Source: Verrucomicrobiales bacterium
GTDB lineage: Bacteria; Verrucomicrobiota; Verrucomicrobiia; Limisphaerales; J093
Direction of reading: 5' to 3'
Length of the DNA stretch: 64,000 bases
Assembly (NCBI GenBank): GCA_024233305.1
Contig: JACKPV010000033.1
Location: forward strand, 1-64,000
A program made the position numbers and the translations under genes. A model generated the notes under the pieces. It was not told the origin of the DNA and did no database searches. It was given only the letters and a program-made list of their open reading frames with translations. Positions 1 through 8,262 of this stretch are shown piece after piece. The first letter of the stretch is position 1, and each line of letters begins with the position of its first letter.

Positions 1-21
1 AACGTGAAACGTGAAACGTGG
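1..21. repeat. Heptamer tandem repeat at the window edge
   Basis: The window opens with two perfect copies of AACGTGA followed by AACGTGG. The array may continue beyond the left edge. It lies outside any gene, just past the end of arsC. No function is assigned. Confidence 0.6.
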
Positions 22-61
22 GCTGAGCCTGGGTCACCGGGGACAGCCCTCGGTCTCATTG

Positions 62-523
62 CTACGTCGGGGCTTTGGCGGCCGACGCCAGTCCCTCCGG
101 CAGGCTCTCGATGAAGTTCCGGATCTCATCACGGACCCGGCGATAGACCGCCAGTTTCTCCTCTCCGTCGGGCACATGTTCGGTGAGCTTGGGCGGGTCC
201 TCGAAGCCGACGTGGATGACCTTCGTCGCTGCGGAGAACACCGGACAGTTCTCATCCGCATGGCCGCACACGGTCACGACGTAGTCGAATTCGACCTGGC
301 CGATGTCCGCCGGCGTCTTGGAACGCTGCCCGCTGAGGTCCACTCCTGCCTCCGCCATGACGGCGACAGCGTGAGGATTCATCCCGTGGGTCTCGATGCC
401 TGCGGAGTAGGGCTCGATTACCTCGCTCCTGAGGTGGCGCGTCCATCCTTCGGCCATCTGGCTGCGACAGGAGTTGCCGGTGCAGAGGAACAGCACCTTC
501 AGCTTTGACACTGGCGTTTGCAT
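62..523 (-). CDS. arsC: Arsenate reductase, thioredoxin-coupled, low-molecular-weight phosphatase fold
   Basis: A 153-residue cytoplasmic enzyme of the family that reduces arsenate to arsenite using thioredoxin. The P-loop CTGNSCR (residues 14-20) carries the catalytic Cys. Two further cysteines at 86 and 93 (VCGHADENC) match the redox relay of the Staphylococcus/Bacillus enzymes (Cys10, Cys82, Cys89), all shifted by four. That set separates it from plain tyrosine phosphatases. The start is the ATG at 523, which overlaps the 3' end of arsR by 25 bases, so the two are co-transcribed and coupled. No arsenite efflux gene is seen; it may lie left of the window. Confidence 0.93.
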   Translation of the reverse strand: MQTPVSKLKVLFLCTGNSCRSQMAEGWTRHLRSEVIEPYSAGIETHGMNPHAVAVMAEAGVDLSGQRSKTPADIGQVEFDYVVTVCGHADENCPVFSAATKVIHVGFEDPPKLTEHVPDGEEKLAVYRRVRDEIRNFIESLPEGLASAAKAPT

Positions 524-879
524 AATTCACTGGGGTCACGCTTGAGAACCTCAGAAAGGCGGCGCGCGTCCGCGTCGGTCTCCGCCGCGCCTTGGAGGGA
601 TTGCCGAACCCAGCGAAGGGCATCGCGGACTTCGGCAGAGGCTTCCCGTCCAGGAAGGGAGTAGTAGACCCAACGGCCTTCCTTGCGGGAATTGACGAGC
701 CGGGCTTGATGCAGAATCGAGAGGTGCTTGGAAACCGTCGACGGTGCCAGGCCGAGGAACTCCACCAAATGGCACACGCAGACCTCGCGCTCGCCGAGGA
801 CCATCACCAACCGAACCCGGTTGGGGTCAGCGAGGGCTCGGGCAAGGCTCATGAACTCGCGCAAGGACATATCCGTCAT
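499..879 (-). CDS. arsR: ArsR/SmtB-family metalloregulator
   Basis: A winged-helix repressor of 126 residues. The N-terminal part has the family pattern for an As(III)-binding Cys pair, CVCHL, on the helix before the recognition helix (PSTVSKHLSIL). It should release DNA when arsenite binds, so it would control itself and arsC downstream. The start is uncertain. ATG at 879 is chosen; ATG at 870 (MSLREF) is equally good and would clear the putative operator, and a TTG at 927 lies inside the likely promoter. The C-terminus ends with Cys residues (ELCKRQCQS), which could add metal ligands. Confidence 0.88.
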   Translation of the reverse strand: MTDMSLREFMSLARALADPNRVRLVMVLGEREVCVCHLVEFLGLAPSTVSKHLSILHQARLVNSRKEGRWVYYSLPGREASAEVRDALRWVRQSLQGAAETDADARRLSEVLKRDPSELCKRQCQS

Positions 880-927
880 TTCGCCACAGAACGAAACATT
901 GATGCCCCGGTTGGCTGACTGCGTCAA
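879..927 (-). promoter_or_regulatory. Putative arsR promoter and operator
   Basis: On the minus strand a TTGACG box (927-922) is followed after 17 bases by CATCAA (904-899). Immediately downstream, at the expected transcription start, lies an imperfect palindrome TTTCG-N8-CGAAA (879-896). A repressor bound there would block the polymerase, as expected for ArsR autoregulation. The -10 is weak. Confidence 0.38.
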
Positions 928-1244
928 GCCTTCCGGTTAACGCCGGCAAGATCGACCGGCGCCGATCCAGCACCCGGGGCGCGGGATGGCGCACAGCGGT
1001 GGGCCGCCGCTGGGAGGGTGGACACGACGGCGGCGCCGTTTCTGCAATTCGCCCTTCGGCTCCCCGCGGGCCATTCACGGCCGGCCCGGCGGGAGCGCCT
1101 CCGGGCCGGTGGAAGCGTCCGCCGCGCCGACCACCGCCCGGCTTCGAAGAACCCGACCGACCGACTGCCTGGGACCGACCGGCGCGCCTTGCATTTCGCT
1201 GGGCGAACTCGCCCACCCCCGCTAGCATGCGCGCCGATTTTGAC
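928..1244. other. Intergenic region between arsR and cysS
   Basis: About 300 bases of very GC-rich sequence between divergent genes. Open frames run through it in several phases but none resembles a protein. A TAGCAT hexamer at 1223-1228 could be a -10 for cysS, without a convincing -35. Nothing else is seen. Confidence 0.5.
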
Positions 1245-2657
1245 ATGGCGTTGCGATTCTTCAACACCCTCAGCCGTTCGGTGCAGGACTTCGTGCCGCT
1301 CGATCCCGGCGGGAAGCGGGTCGGGATGTATTGTTGCGGCCCGACGGTCTACGATTTCGGTCACATCGGCAACTTCCGCACCTTCGTCTTCGCCGACCTG
1401 GTCCGGCGCCATCTCGAGTTTCGCGGTTACCAAGTCACGCACGTGATGAACATCACGGACGTCGAGGACAAGATCATCCGCCGCGTGCGCGAGACCGGGG
1501 AAACCCTGGCCGACTACACGGGCCGGTACGAATCCGCCTTCCTGGCGGACTGTGAGACCCTGCGTCTGCGGGCGCCCCACCATCGTCCGCGGGCCACCGA
1601 TCACATCGGGCCGATCATCGGTTTGATCCGCCGGCTCGAAGCGAACGGATTCGCCTATGTCGTGGACGGTTCGGTGTATTTCAGCATCGACCGCTACCGG
1701 GGCGCCGGGCGTTGCTACGGCCAGTTGCTCAACCTGGACCTCGAACAACTGCGGACCGGCGAACGCGTGCGCAACGACGAATACGCCAAGGAAGCCGTCG
1801 CCGATTTCGCGCTGTGGAAGGCGCGCAGTCCCGAGGATGGCGACGTCTTCTGGCCGAGTCCCTGGGGTGAGGGCCGGCCGGGCTGGCACATCGAATGCAG
1901 CGCCATGAGCATGCAACTGCTCGGCGCCAGCTTCGACCTGCACCTCGGCGGCGAGGACCTCGTCTTCCCGCACCACGAGGATGAGATCGCGCAAAGCGAG
2001 GGGGCCGCGCCGGAGGGCGAACGGCGGCCATTCGTGAAATACTGGCTGCACGGTGCCCACCTGCTCGTCGAGGGAAAGAAGATGAGCAAGTCGCTGGGCA
2101 ATTTCTTCACCCTGCGTGACCTCCTTGAGCGCGGGTTCTCCGGACGGGAAATCCGTTACCTCCTGCTCAGCGCGCATTACCGCGACTCCTTCAACTTCAC
2201 CCTCGACGGACTCGCGGGCGCCCGCACCGCCCTGGGGCGCATCGACGAGTGCGTCGCCCGGCTGCGGGAAACCGCCGGCAACACGTCGGACGAACCCGCG
2301 ACCAGCCTGCTGGATCGGTTCACGGAGGCCCTGGACGACGACCTCAATGTCTCCGCGGCGTGGGGGTGCGTGTTCGACTGGGTTCGCGACCTGAACCGCC
2401 GCCTGGACGCCGGCGCGCTTTCGTCCGCCGCCGCCGCCGCGGAACTGGCGGCCTGGCAGCGGATCGACACGGTGTTCGATGTCGCCAACCGGAGCGAGGC
2501 GATCGCTCCGCCCGAGATCCTCGCGCTGGTCGAGGAACGGCAGGCGGCCCGCAAGGCGCGCGACTTCCCGCAGGCGGATGTGCTGCGGAAACGCCTGTTG
2601 GACGCCGGTTGGCTGGTGGAAGACACGCCCAAAGGACCGCGCGTCAAACGCGCTTGA
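1245..2657 (+). CDS. cysS: Cysteinyl-tRNA synthetase
   Basis: A class I aminoacyl-tRNA synthetase charging tRNA-Cys; 470 residues, the usual length. The zinc-binding start of the catalytic domain (YCCGPTVYDFGHIGNFR) contains the HIGH-type signature as HIGN. Further marks are WHIECSAMS, the GGEDLVFPHHEDEIAQSE block and the KMSKSLGN (KMSKS) loop, followed by the DALR-like and C-terminal anticodon regions. ATG 1245 (MALRFFNTLSR) is preferred because homologues begin there; ATG 1227 is also in frame. Any upstream extension would run into non-conserved GC-rich sequence. Confidence 0.96.
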   Translation: MALRFFNTLSRSVQDFVPLDPGGKRVGMYCCGPTVYDFGHIGNFRTFVFADLVRRHLEFRGYQVTHVMNITDVEDKIIRRVRETGETLADYTGRYESAFLADCETLRLRAPHHRPRATDHIGPIIGLIRRLEANGFAYVVDGSVYFSIDRYRGAGRCYGQLLNLDLEQLRTGERVRNDEYAKEAVADFALWKARSPEDGDVFWPSPWGEGRPGWHIECSAMSMQLLGASFDLHLGGEDLVFPHHEDEIAQSEGAAPEGERRPFVKYWLHGAHLLVEGKKMSKSLGNFFTLRDLLERGFSGREIRYLLLSAHYRDSFNFTLDGLAGARTALGRIDECVARLRETAGNTSDEPATSLLDRFTEALDDDLNVSAAWGCVFDWVRDLNRRLDAGALSSAAAAAELAAWQRIDTVFDVANRSEAIAPPEILALVEERQAARKARDFPQADVLRKRLLDAGWLVEDTPKGPRVKRA

Positions 2658-2673
2658 AGCGACCGCAGCCGGC

Positions 2674-3057
2674 ATGAAACCAAGCCTCCGCACCGGCGCC
2701 ACCGGAACCTCGGACTTCGCCGTCGGCGAGGAACACACCATCCGCTTCGCGCCCGCGTTACCGGCAATGCTCAGCACGCCCGCGCTGTTATGGTTCCTGG
2801 AACAGGCGGCCATCCGGGCGCTCGAACCCGGACTCGAGGCGGGCGAAATCTCGTTGGGGACCGAGGTCAACATCCAGCATCTCGCGCCCTCCCCATCGGG
2901 CAGTCCGATCCGTTGCGTCGCCCGGCTGCTCCAGGCCGACGGCAACCAGTTCCTTTTTCAGGTCGAGGCCCGCGATGAACGCGGCCTGATCGCGCGCGGC
3001 ACCCATCGGCGCGTGGTCGTTTCCGCGGACCGCCTGGCCCGAAAGCTGGCCCGTTGA
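2674..3057 (+). CDS. FlK-like hotdog thioesterase
   Basis: A 127-residue single-domain hotdog protein, probably hydrolysing an acyl-CoA. The residues T35 (LSTPALLW), E43 (FLEQAA) and H69 (NIQHLAP) reproduce the spacing of the Thr-Glu-His triad of fluoroacetyl-CoA thioesterase FlK (8 and 26 residues apart). The real substrate is unknown, since the family in most bacteria is not involved with fluoroacetate. The start is ATG 2674, 16 bases after cysS, so the two probably share a transcript. Confidence 0.8.
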   Translation: MKPSLRTGATGTSDFAVGEEHTIRFAPALPAMLSTPALLWFLEQAAIRALEPGLEAGEISLGTEVNIQHLAPSPSGSPIRCVARLLQADGNQFLFQVEARDERGLIARGTHRRVVVSADRLARKLAR

Positions 3058-3127
3058 CGCGGCACGTTTCGGGGGGCATCGGCGAACGCGGATGGACAAA
3101 CCGCGCTTCCTTCGCCAGCCTGAAGCC

Positions 3128-4996
3128 ATGCAAGCCCGACGGATTTCAACGCGCGGTCTTCCACGCGTCTTCAAGGCTGCGCTCGCAATGGCGGCCGCGG
3201 CGGCGACGACAACGGCCGCCGACCGGTTCGAGCCGCTCGATCTGCGGCAGGTGAAGGTCGGCGGTGAGATCGGACGGCGGATCGAGGTCACGATCACCAA
3301 CAACCTCCTGGTCCTCGACGCCGACCGCGATTTTCTTGCCCCGTTCGGCGCCAAGGATCGGGACGGCGGCTACATCGGCCTGGGCAAATTGATCGATGCG
3401 ACCGCGCGTCTTGCCGCCTACTCGCGCGACCCCCGCGTGCTGGCGCTCAAGAAGCACCTCGTCGAGCGCACCCTCGCCAGTCAGGAAGTGGACGGCTACG
3501 CGGGGATGCTGGCGCCCGAACACCGGGTGACCCGCCTGTGGGACGTGCACGAAATGGCCTACCTGCTTTGGGGGCTGCTGACCGACTACGAGTGCTTCGA
3601 AAACGGTGCTTCCCTGGAGGGGGCGCGTCGGCTTGGGGACTACCTGGTCGCGCATTGGAACCGCTTTCCCGCGGATCGCCCGGACCAGACGGACGTGGCG
3701 ACACATGTCGCCGTGACGGGCGTCGAGCGGGCGATGCTGGCGCTTTACCGACGGACCGGCGACCCACGGCACCTGGACTTCGTCGTGCGCACGCGCGCCC
3801 TGCCCGACTGGGATCTGGGCATTGTGATCGGGCGGCGGCCGCTGATCGAAGGGCACATCTACGCATATCTCTGCCGATGTCTGGCGTTGCTCGAACTGCA
3901 CCGTCTGCGCCCCGCCACCACGCCGCTTCGGCAACCTGAACGCGCGCTGGATTTCCTGACCTGGAACGACGGCCTGCTGATCACCGGCGCCGCCGGCCAG
4001 TGCGAAATCTGGACCAACGACCAGGATGGCCGGGGGGACCTCGGGGAAACGTGCGCGACCGCCTACCAGCTCCGGCTCTACGATGCCTTCCTCCGTTTGC
4101 GGGGGGAGGCACCGTTTGGCGATCTCATCGAGCGCACGGTCTGGAACACGCTGTTCGCCGCACAGTCCCCGGACGGACGGCGGCTGCGCTACTTCTCGCC
4201 GGTCGAGGGCGCGCGGGTTTACTTCGACGGGGACACCTACTGCTGCCCGTGCAATTACCGCCGGATCATCGCGGAGCTGCCGCAGATGGTTTTCTATCGG
4301 ACGGACGACGGCGTGGCGGTGAACCTGTTCGCTCCGGCCGAGGGGCAACTCGAGCTTCCGGGCGGACGGGTGTTGCGTCTGCGGCAGGAGACGGCTTATC
4401 CGAATGATGGCCGCATCGAACTGCGATTGGAACCGGAGCAACCCGAGCGGTTCGGCGTGCAACTGCGAATCCCGGCCTGGGCCGGGGGAGCCACGGTGCA
4501 AATCAACGGGAAAGCCGAACCGGCGCCGGCGACGCCCGGCACTTTTCTGACACTCGAACGTACGTGGCAGGCCGGCGACCGGATCACCCTGGAACTGCCC
4601 ATGCGCTGGCGGCTGGTGGAGGGGCGCCAACGCCAGGCCGGCCGCGTGGCCGTGATGCGGGGGCCGTTGGTGTTCTGCCTCGATCCCACCCAGAACCCGG
4701 AACTGGCCGGTCTCGACGCCGCCGAACTGGGCTATCTGGCCCTGGACCCGGCCTCACTCGGCGAGCCCGAGCCGGACGATTCCGTCCGTCCCGGGGGACT
4801 GGCGTGCCGGGCCGGATTCTGGAAGGCGGGCTTCAGTCTGAACCGGCAGCACGCCTTCAAGCTGCGCCTGACCGAGTTTCCGAATCCCTCGGGAACCGCG
4901 ACCTATTTCCGCCTGCGCGATTACGCCGCCGCGCAAAAGGACGAGTTGCTCGATCCCGCCACATGGACCGGCCGGACCCGCAAGGACACGCCTTGA
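3128..4996 (+). CDS. Secreted GH127 glycoside hydrolase (beta-L-arabinofuranosidase type, formerly DUF1680)
   Basis: A 622-residue exported enzyme. The N-terminus has a basic start and an Ala/Thr-rich hydrophobic stretch typical of a signal peptide (about residues 1-33). The (alpha/alpha)6 barrel follows, then beta domains. The zinc-cysteine active site of Bifidobacterium HypBA1 (Glu338, Cys340, Cys417, Cys418) is matched by E307, C309 (GETCAT) and C372, C373 (YCCPCNYRR). C372 would be the nucleophile. The likely role is release of L-arabinofuranose from plant glycans. ATG 3128 puts the signal peptide at the start; ATG 3092 is an alternative. A sugar kinase follows 77 bases downstream. Confidence 0.9.
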   Translation: MQARRISTRGLPRVFKAALAMAAAAATTTAADRFEPLDLRQVKVGGEIGRRIEVTITNNLLVLDADRDFLAPFGAKDRDGGYIGLGKLIDATARLAAYSRDPRVLALKKHLVERTLASQEVDGYAGMLAPEHRVTRLWDVHEMAYLLWGLLTDYECFENGASLEGARRLGDYLVAHWNRFPADRPDQTDVATHVAVTGVERAMLALYRRTGDPRHLDFVVRTRALPDWDLGIVIGRRPLIEGHIYAYLCRCLALLELHRLRPATTPLRQPERALDFLTWNDGLLITGAAGQCEIWTNDQDGRGDLGETCATAYQLRLYDAFLRLRGEAPFGDLIERTVWNTLFAAQSPDGRRLRYFSPVEGARVYFDGDTYCCPCNYRRIIAELPQMVFYRTDDGVAVNLFAPAEGQLELPGGRVLRLRQETAYPNDGRIELRLEPEQPERFGVQLRIPAWAGGATVQINGKAEPAPATPGTFLTLERTWQAGDRITLELPMRWRLVEGRQRQAGRVAVMRGPLVFCLDPTQNPELAGLDAAELGYLALDPASLGEPEPDDSVRPGGLACRAGFWKAGFSLNRQHAFKLRLTEFPNPSGTATYFRLRDYAAAQKDELLDPATWTGRTRKDTP

Positions 4997-5073
4997 ACCG
5001 ACCAACAGGACGCGCCGCGGAGGGGGCCTCCCACCCGGCCCGGCACGACCCGGTAACCGCCGTGAACCACGCC

Positions 5074-6018
5074 ATGACTGCCAGAAAAATCCTCGCCTTC
5101 GGTGAAATCCTCTGGGACTTGCTGCCGGACGGACCCGTCCTTGGGGGCGCCCCGTTCAACTTCGCCTGCCGCATGGGCAGCCTCGGCCATCACGCGCTGG
5201 TCGCCAGCCGCCTCGGTCGTGACGATCTCGGCAGGCGCGCCCGCGGCCGCATCGCCGAGTTGGGAATGGACGCCCGCCTGATCCAATCGCATGACGACAA
5301 ACCGACCGGAACCGTCCCCATCAAGCTGGGCGCCGACGGCGTGCCGGACTTCACCATTCTCCCCGATGTGGCCTACGACTACATCGAATCGGAGCCCGCG
5401 TTGCTCGAAGCGGCGGCGGCGGCGGACTGCGTCTGCTTCGGCACCCTCGCGCAACGAACCGCAACCTCGCGCGAAACGCTTTACCAGGTGCTGGACGCCG
5501 CCGAACGGAGCGTGAAGCTCGCGGACATCAACCTGCGTCGGGACTGCTATTCACCGGAAACGGTGCGGGAATCCCTGCGGCGCGCGGACATTCTGAAACT
5601 CAACGAGGAAGAAGTGCGCTACGTGGCGGCCCTGCTGGCCCTGCCGCCGGCTTCGTATTCCGAGTTCGCGGCGCGCCTGCTCACCGAGGCGGGCCTGACC
5701 CATTGCGTCATCACGCTCGGCCCCAGGGGCGTCTTCGCGGCCTCAGCCGAAGGAGAGATGGCCTACGAGCCGGGACGCGATGTCGCGGTGAAGGACACGA
5801 CCGGGTCGGGAGACGGCCTGACCGCCGCGTTCGTGCACGCGCTGCTGAACGGGGCAAACCTGCGGGAATGCTGCCGGCTGGGCAACGCGATGGGGTCATT
5901 GGTGGCCACCCGGGCGGGTGCCACACACGCGGTGGCTCCGGAGGCCCTGGCCGCCTTCCTTCACGACCCGCCGCCGGCCATCCTCGAACCTTCGCTCCGG
6001 GACTACCTGCCCGACTGA
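5074..6018 (+). CDS. PfkB-family carbohydrate kinase (fructokinase-like)
   Basis: A 314-residue ribokinase-fold sugar kinase. It opens with FGEILWDLLPDG and GGAPFNFACRMGSLG (sugar-binding region) and ends with the anion-hole and catalytic Asp motif DTTGSGDG (about residues 245-252). In family terms it most resembles fructokinases, but sugar specificity cannot be read from the sequence. Start ATG 5074; GTG 5062 is possible. The gene lies downstream of the GH127 hydrolase on the same strand, which suggests phosphorylation of a released or related sugar. Confidence 0.88.
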   Translation: MTARKILAFGEILWDLLPDGPVLGGAPFNFACRMGSLGHHALVASRLGRDDLGRRARGRIAELGMDARLIQSHDDKPTGTVPIKLGADGVPDFTILPDVAYDYIESEPALLEAAAAADCVCFGTLAQRTATSRETLYQVLDAAERSVKLADINLRRDCYSPETVRESLRRADILKLNEEEVRYVAALLALPPASYSEFAARLLTEAGLTHCVITLGPRGVFAASAEGEMAYEPGRDVAVKDTTGSGDGLTAAFVHALLNGANLRECCRLGNAMGSLVATRAGATHAVAPEALAAFLHDPPPAILEPSLRDYLPD

Positions 6019-6038
6019 GACAACGCGTTCCGTGGAGC

Positions 6039-6063
6039 CGCGCGCCGGGAAAGCCGGGCGCCT
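6039..6063. terminator. Possible bidirectional hairpin between convergent genes
   Basis: A GC-rich imperfect stem around GCGCCGG-gaaag-CCGGGCGC sits between the convergent pfkB-family and phosphoglycerate mutase genes. There is no T tract, so an intrinsic terminator is only a weak suggestion. Confidence 0.25.
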
Positions 6064-6100
6064 CCGCCCGACTTCCCCGGTCCGAAACCAGCGCGCCGGC

Positions 6101-7327
6101 TCAGGCGCCGAACTTGTCAAACATGCGGGCGTTGGCCTGCATGAGGCGCATCAGATACTTCGCCGGAAACACCCCCAGCGAGCCGAGATTCGATCCCGTT
6201 TCCGTGAAGCGATCCAGTTTGTCGGTGCCGCTGTAACTCGAATGCAGCAATACCGGCTGCGGATGCCAGGAATGCCCCTTGAGGGCGCACGGGGTCGAGT
6301 GATCCCCGGTGATCGCGAGCACGTCCGGACGCTTCTTCAGCAGGATGGGCAGCGCCGCGTCGAACTCCTCGATATACGCCCGCTTGGCATCAAAGTTCCC
6401 GTCCTCGCCGGCCTTGTCCGTATACTTGAAGTGGATGAAAAAGAAGTCGTAGTTCGCGTGCTCCTCGAGATAGCGGTTGAACTGCTCCTCGATGGTCTGC
6501 GGACCTTCGATCTTCGTCATTCCAACCAGCTGCGCGAGCCCTTTGTACATCGGATAGACCGCCAGGCAGGCCGGCTTGAGCTGGTAACGATCCACGAACA
6601 ACGGGATGTCCGGCTGGTGGGCGATGCCGCGCATGAGGAACCCGTTGGCGCGGACCTCGTCCTGGAGCAGGGGCAGCGCCGCCCGGTAGAAATCGGCGAC
6701 CAGTTTCGCCACTTTCTTCTGCTTGGCGCTCTTGGCGTCGGCCGGTTTGGCCTCGGCGATGGGCAACCCTTCCCGCCCGGGATCGGTGTCGGACAGGGGG
6801 CCTTCAAGACCGGCGCCGCGGAACACGATCACGAACCGGTGCTCCTTGCCCGGTTGGATCATCACCTTGGTGGTCCCCAGCTTCTTGATCTTGTCCGCCA
6901 GAATCGCGCAAAGCCGCTCGCATTCCTCGGTGGGAATCCGGCCGGCCCGGCGATCCGTCACGTGCCCTTCGGCGTCCAGGGTGCAAAAGTTCGCCCGCGC
7001 GCAAACGTCGCCGGCCTGCAGTTCCACCCCGAGGCCCAGGGCTTCGATCACCCCGCGACCCACCTGGAACTCCAGGGGGTCATAACCGAACAGCGCCAGG
7101 TGTCCGGGGCCGCTGCCGGGAGTGATACCCGGCGCGACCGGCGTCATGCGCCCCTGGGCGCACCCGTCACGCACCAGGGCGTCGAGGTTGGGAGTCCGGG
7201 CGGCTTCGAGCGGGGTCATGCTGCCCTGTTCGGCGGTGGCGATGTCGCCCAGGCCGTCCAGGACCACGAGCGCCAGCTTGGCCCCGGTGGGAATGGTCAG
7301 TTGAGAATAAACTGCGTCGAGGTTCAT
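6101..7327 (-). CDS. apgM: 2,3-bisphosphoglycerate-independent phosphoglycerate mutase, archaeal type
   Basis: A 408-residue alkaline-phosphatase-superfamily enzyme interconverting 3- and 2-phosphoglycerate in glycolysis. The N-terminal metal site LVVLDGLGD, the APGITPGSGPGHLALFGYDP block (catalytic Ser region), RANFCTLD and, near the C-terminus, ITGDHSTPCALKGHSWHPQPVLLHS (metal-binding DH and H) follow the ApgM pattern. The open frame extends far upstream, but homology begins at ATG 7327 (MNLDAVYSQL). It converges on the PfkB-type kinase. Confidence 0.92.
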   Translation of the reverse strand: MNLDAVYSQLTIPTGAKLALVVLDGLGDIATAEQGSMTPLEAARTPNLDALVRDGCAQGRMTPVAPGITPGSGPGHLALFGYDPLEFQVGRGVIEALGLGVELQAGDVCARANFCTLDAEGHVTDRRAGRIPTEECERLCAILADKIKKLGTTKVMIQPGKEHRFVIVFRGAGLEGPLSDTDPGREGLPIAEAKPADAKSAKQKKVAKLVADFYRAALPLLQDEVRANGFLMRGIAHQPDIPLFVDRYQLKPACLAVYPMYKGLAQLVGMTKIEGPQTIEEQFNRYLEEHANYDFFFIHFKYTDKAGEDGNFDAKRAYIEEFDAALPILLKKRPDVLAITGDHSTPCALKGHSWHPQPVLLHSSYSGTDKLDRFTETGSNLGSLGVFPAKYLMRLMQANARMFDKFGA

Positions 7328-7542
7328 GGTGTCTTCAATTGCACGTTTCAGATTCAGGGACCGTCCGGACTCCAGAATCCGCGTCCGGACAGCCCGGGAA
7401 TAGTCCGCCAAAGCCCCGCCGCACGCAATGGGTTTGTCCGCCGCCCCAACCGCCATTTTTGCGCGGAATGACCCCGCGCCATGAAGAACCTGCGGCGCAT
7501 ACCCGCCCAACCGCCAACGCCCGCCGGCAGGTGAGTTTTTGC

Positions 7543-7587
7543 TTGCGCCAATGCCGGCGGCCGATTCAAATGCGAACGGTTTGCATT
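7543..7587 (+). promoter_or_regulatory. Promoter with overlapping Fur/Zur-like palindrome
   Basis: A 19-base palindrome AATGCGAACGGTTTGCATT (7569-7587) has 8 of 9 arm positions paired around a central G. It overlaps the -10 of a possible promoter, TTGCGC (7543-7548), 17 bases, TCAAAT (7566-7571). This is the classic layout for repression. A Fur-family metal regulator such as Zur is the natural candidate, because the genes downstream form a zinc importer. The operator assignment is inference; the palindrome is seen directly. Confidence 0.55.
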
Positions 7588-7898
7588 CAGCAGCACGCCA
7601 ACGACCAAGACTCGAGCGTGGCCGGTTACCGGCCCTGGCAGCGGTGTGGCTGCTGCTGGCGCTCTCGTGGCTGGCGGTGGACCGGCACTTGCACGCCTGC
7701 CTGCACGAGGACGCCGACCAACCGAACCACCAGTGCGTCCTGACCCTGGTGGCCGCCGGGCAGCTTGAGGCAGCGCCCCCCATGCTGGCGCCGCCACCTC
7801 CGCCCGGGGTCACCCGCGAAGGCCTGCCGGTCCGGCTGGCGCCCGCCAAGGGGACCACTGTTCGTCTTCCCCCAGCTTGCGGCCCCCCGGCCGCCTGA
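7551..7898 (+). CDS. Small His/Cys-containing membrane protein at the head of the zinc locus
   Basis: A 115-residue protein with one hydrophobic segment (ALAAVWLLLALSWLAV, about residues 29-44). A short metal-ligand-rich stretch follows, DRHLHACLHEDADQPNHQC, then a Pro-rich tail. The His/Cys cluster just outside the membrane suggests zinc sensing or delivery. No function is known to me. The start is unsure: ATG 7551 lies upstream of the palindromic operator, and if the promoter model is right the true start is the in-frame TTG 7581, with a nearly leaderless mRNA. Similar small His/Cys proteins occur beside metal transporters in related bacteria, from memory. Confidence 0.6.
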   Translation: MPAADSNANGLHSAARQRPRLERGRLPALAAVWLLLALSWLAVDRHLHACLHEDADQPNHQCVLTLVAAGQLEAAPPMLAPPPPPGVTREGLPVRLAPAKGTTVRLPPACGPPAA

Positions 7899-8262
7899 CT
7901 TCCCCTCCACACCGCCGGCGCGCCGGACGAATGCGATTCTCCGCCTTCGCCCCGTGAGACCGGCCCCCGTTCGTCAACGCTTCCGCCCTTGACCGACGGG
8001 CAGCACCACCGGCGGATCCCGCGTTGAATCGTTCGGCCTTCTCCGTTGCCTCGACGGTCGCGCCGGAGAGTTGCCGGACACCCCCTTGTCGCGGACCCAC
8101 CTGCGTCCGCGGCTTGCGGAGCGGCGTCCACGGGCGTCGCCCCACCGACCGCGGCCCGAAGGTCACGCGGTCCCGCCAAACCGGATTCCGCCGTTCGATG
8201 GCGGCGCCGGCCTTGAAGCCTGGAAATCTCAACGAACTAAAACTCAACACTGATGACTCAAT
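7899..8262 (+). other. Leader region before the AztD-like gene
   Basis: About 360 bases between the small membrane protein and the large secreted protein. The last 50 bases are less GC-rich than the rest (AACTAAAACTCAACACTGATG). No convincing gene, hairpin terminator or riboswitch fold is seen, and no strong ribosome-binding site precedes ATG 8263. Confidence 0.4.

Noticed and set aside
924..2945. A 673-codon open frame opposite cysS
   Set aside because: It is the antisense shadow of cysS; the plus strand carries all the synthetase motifs.
5918..7471. A 517-codon frame opposite the phosphoglycerate mutase
   Set aside because: No recognisable domain, and the minus-strand gene has clear ApgM motifs.
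6101..8179. Extended N-terminus of the phosphoglycerate mutase frame (692 codons)
   Set aside because: The extra 284 codons are not conserved, run through the zinc-locus promoter and have no start support; ATG 7327 fits the family.
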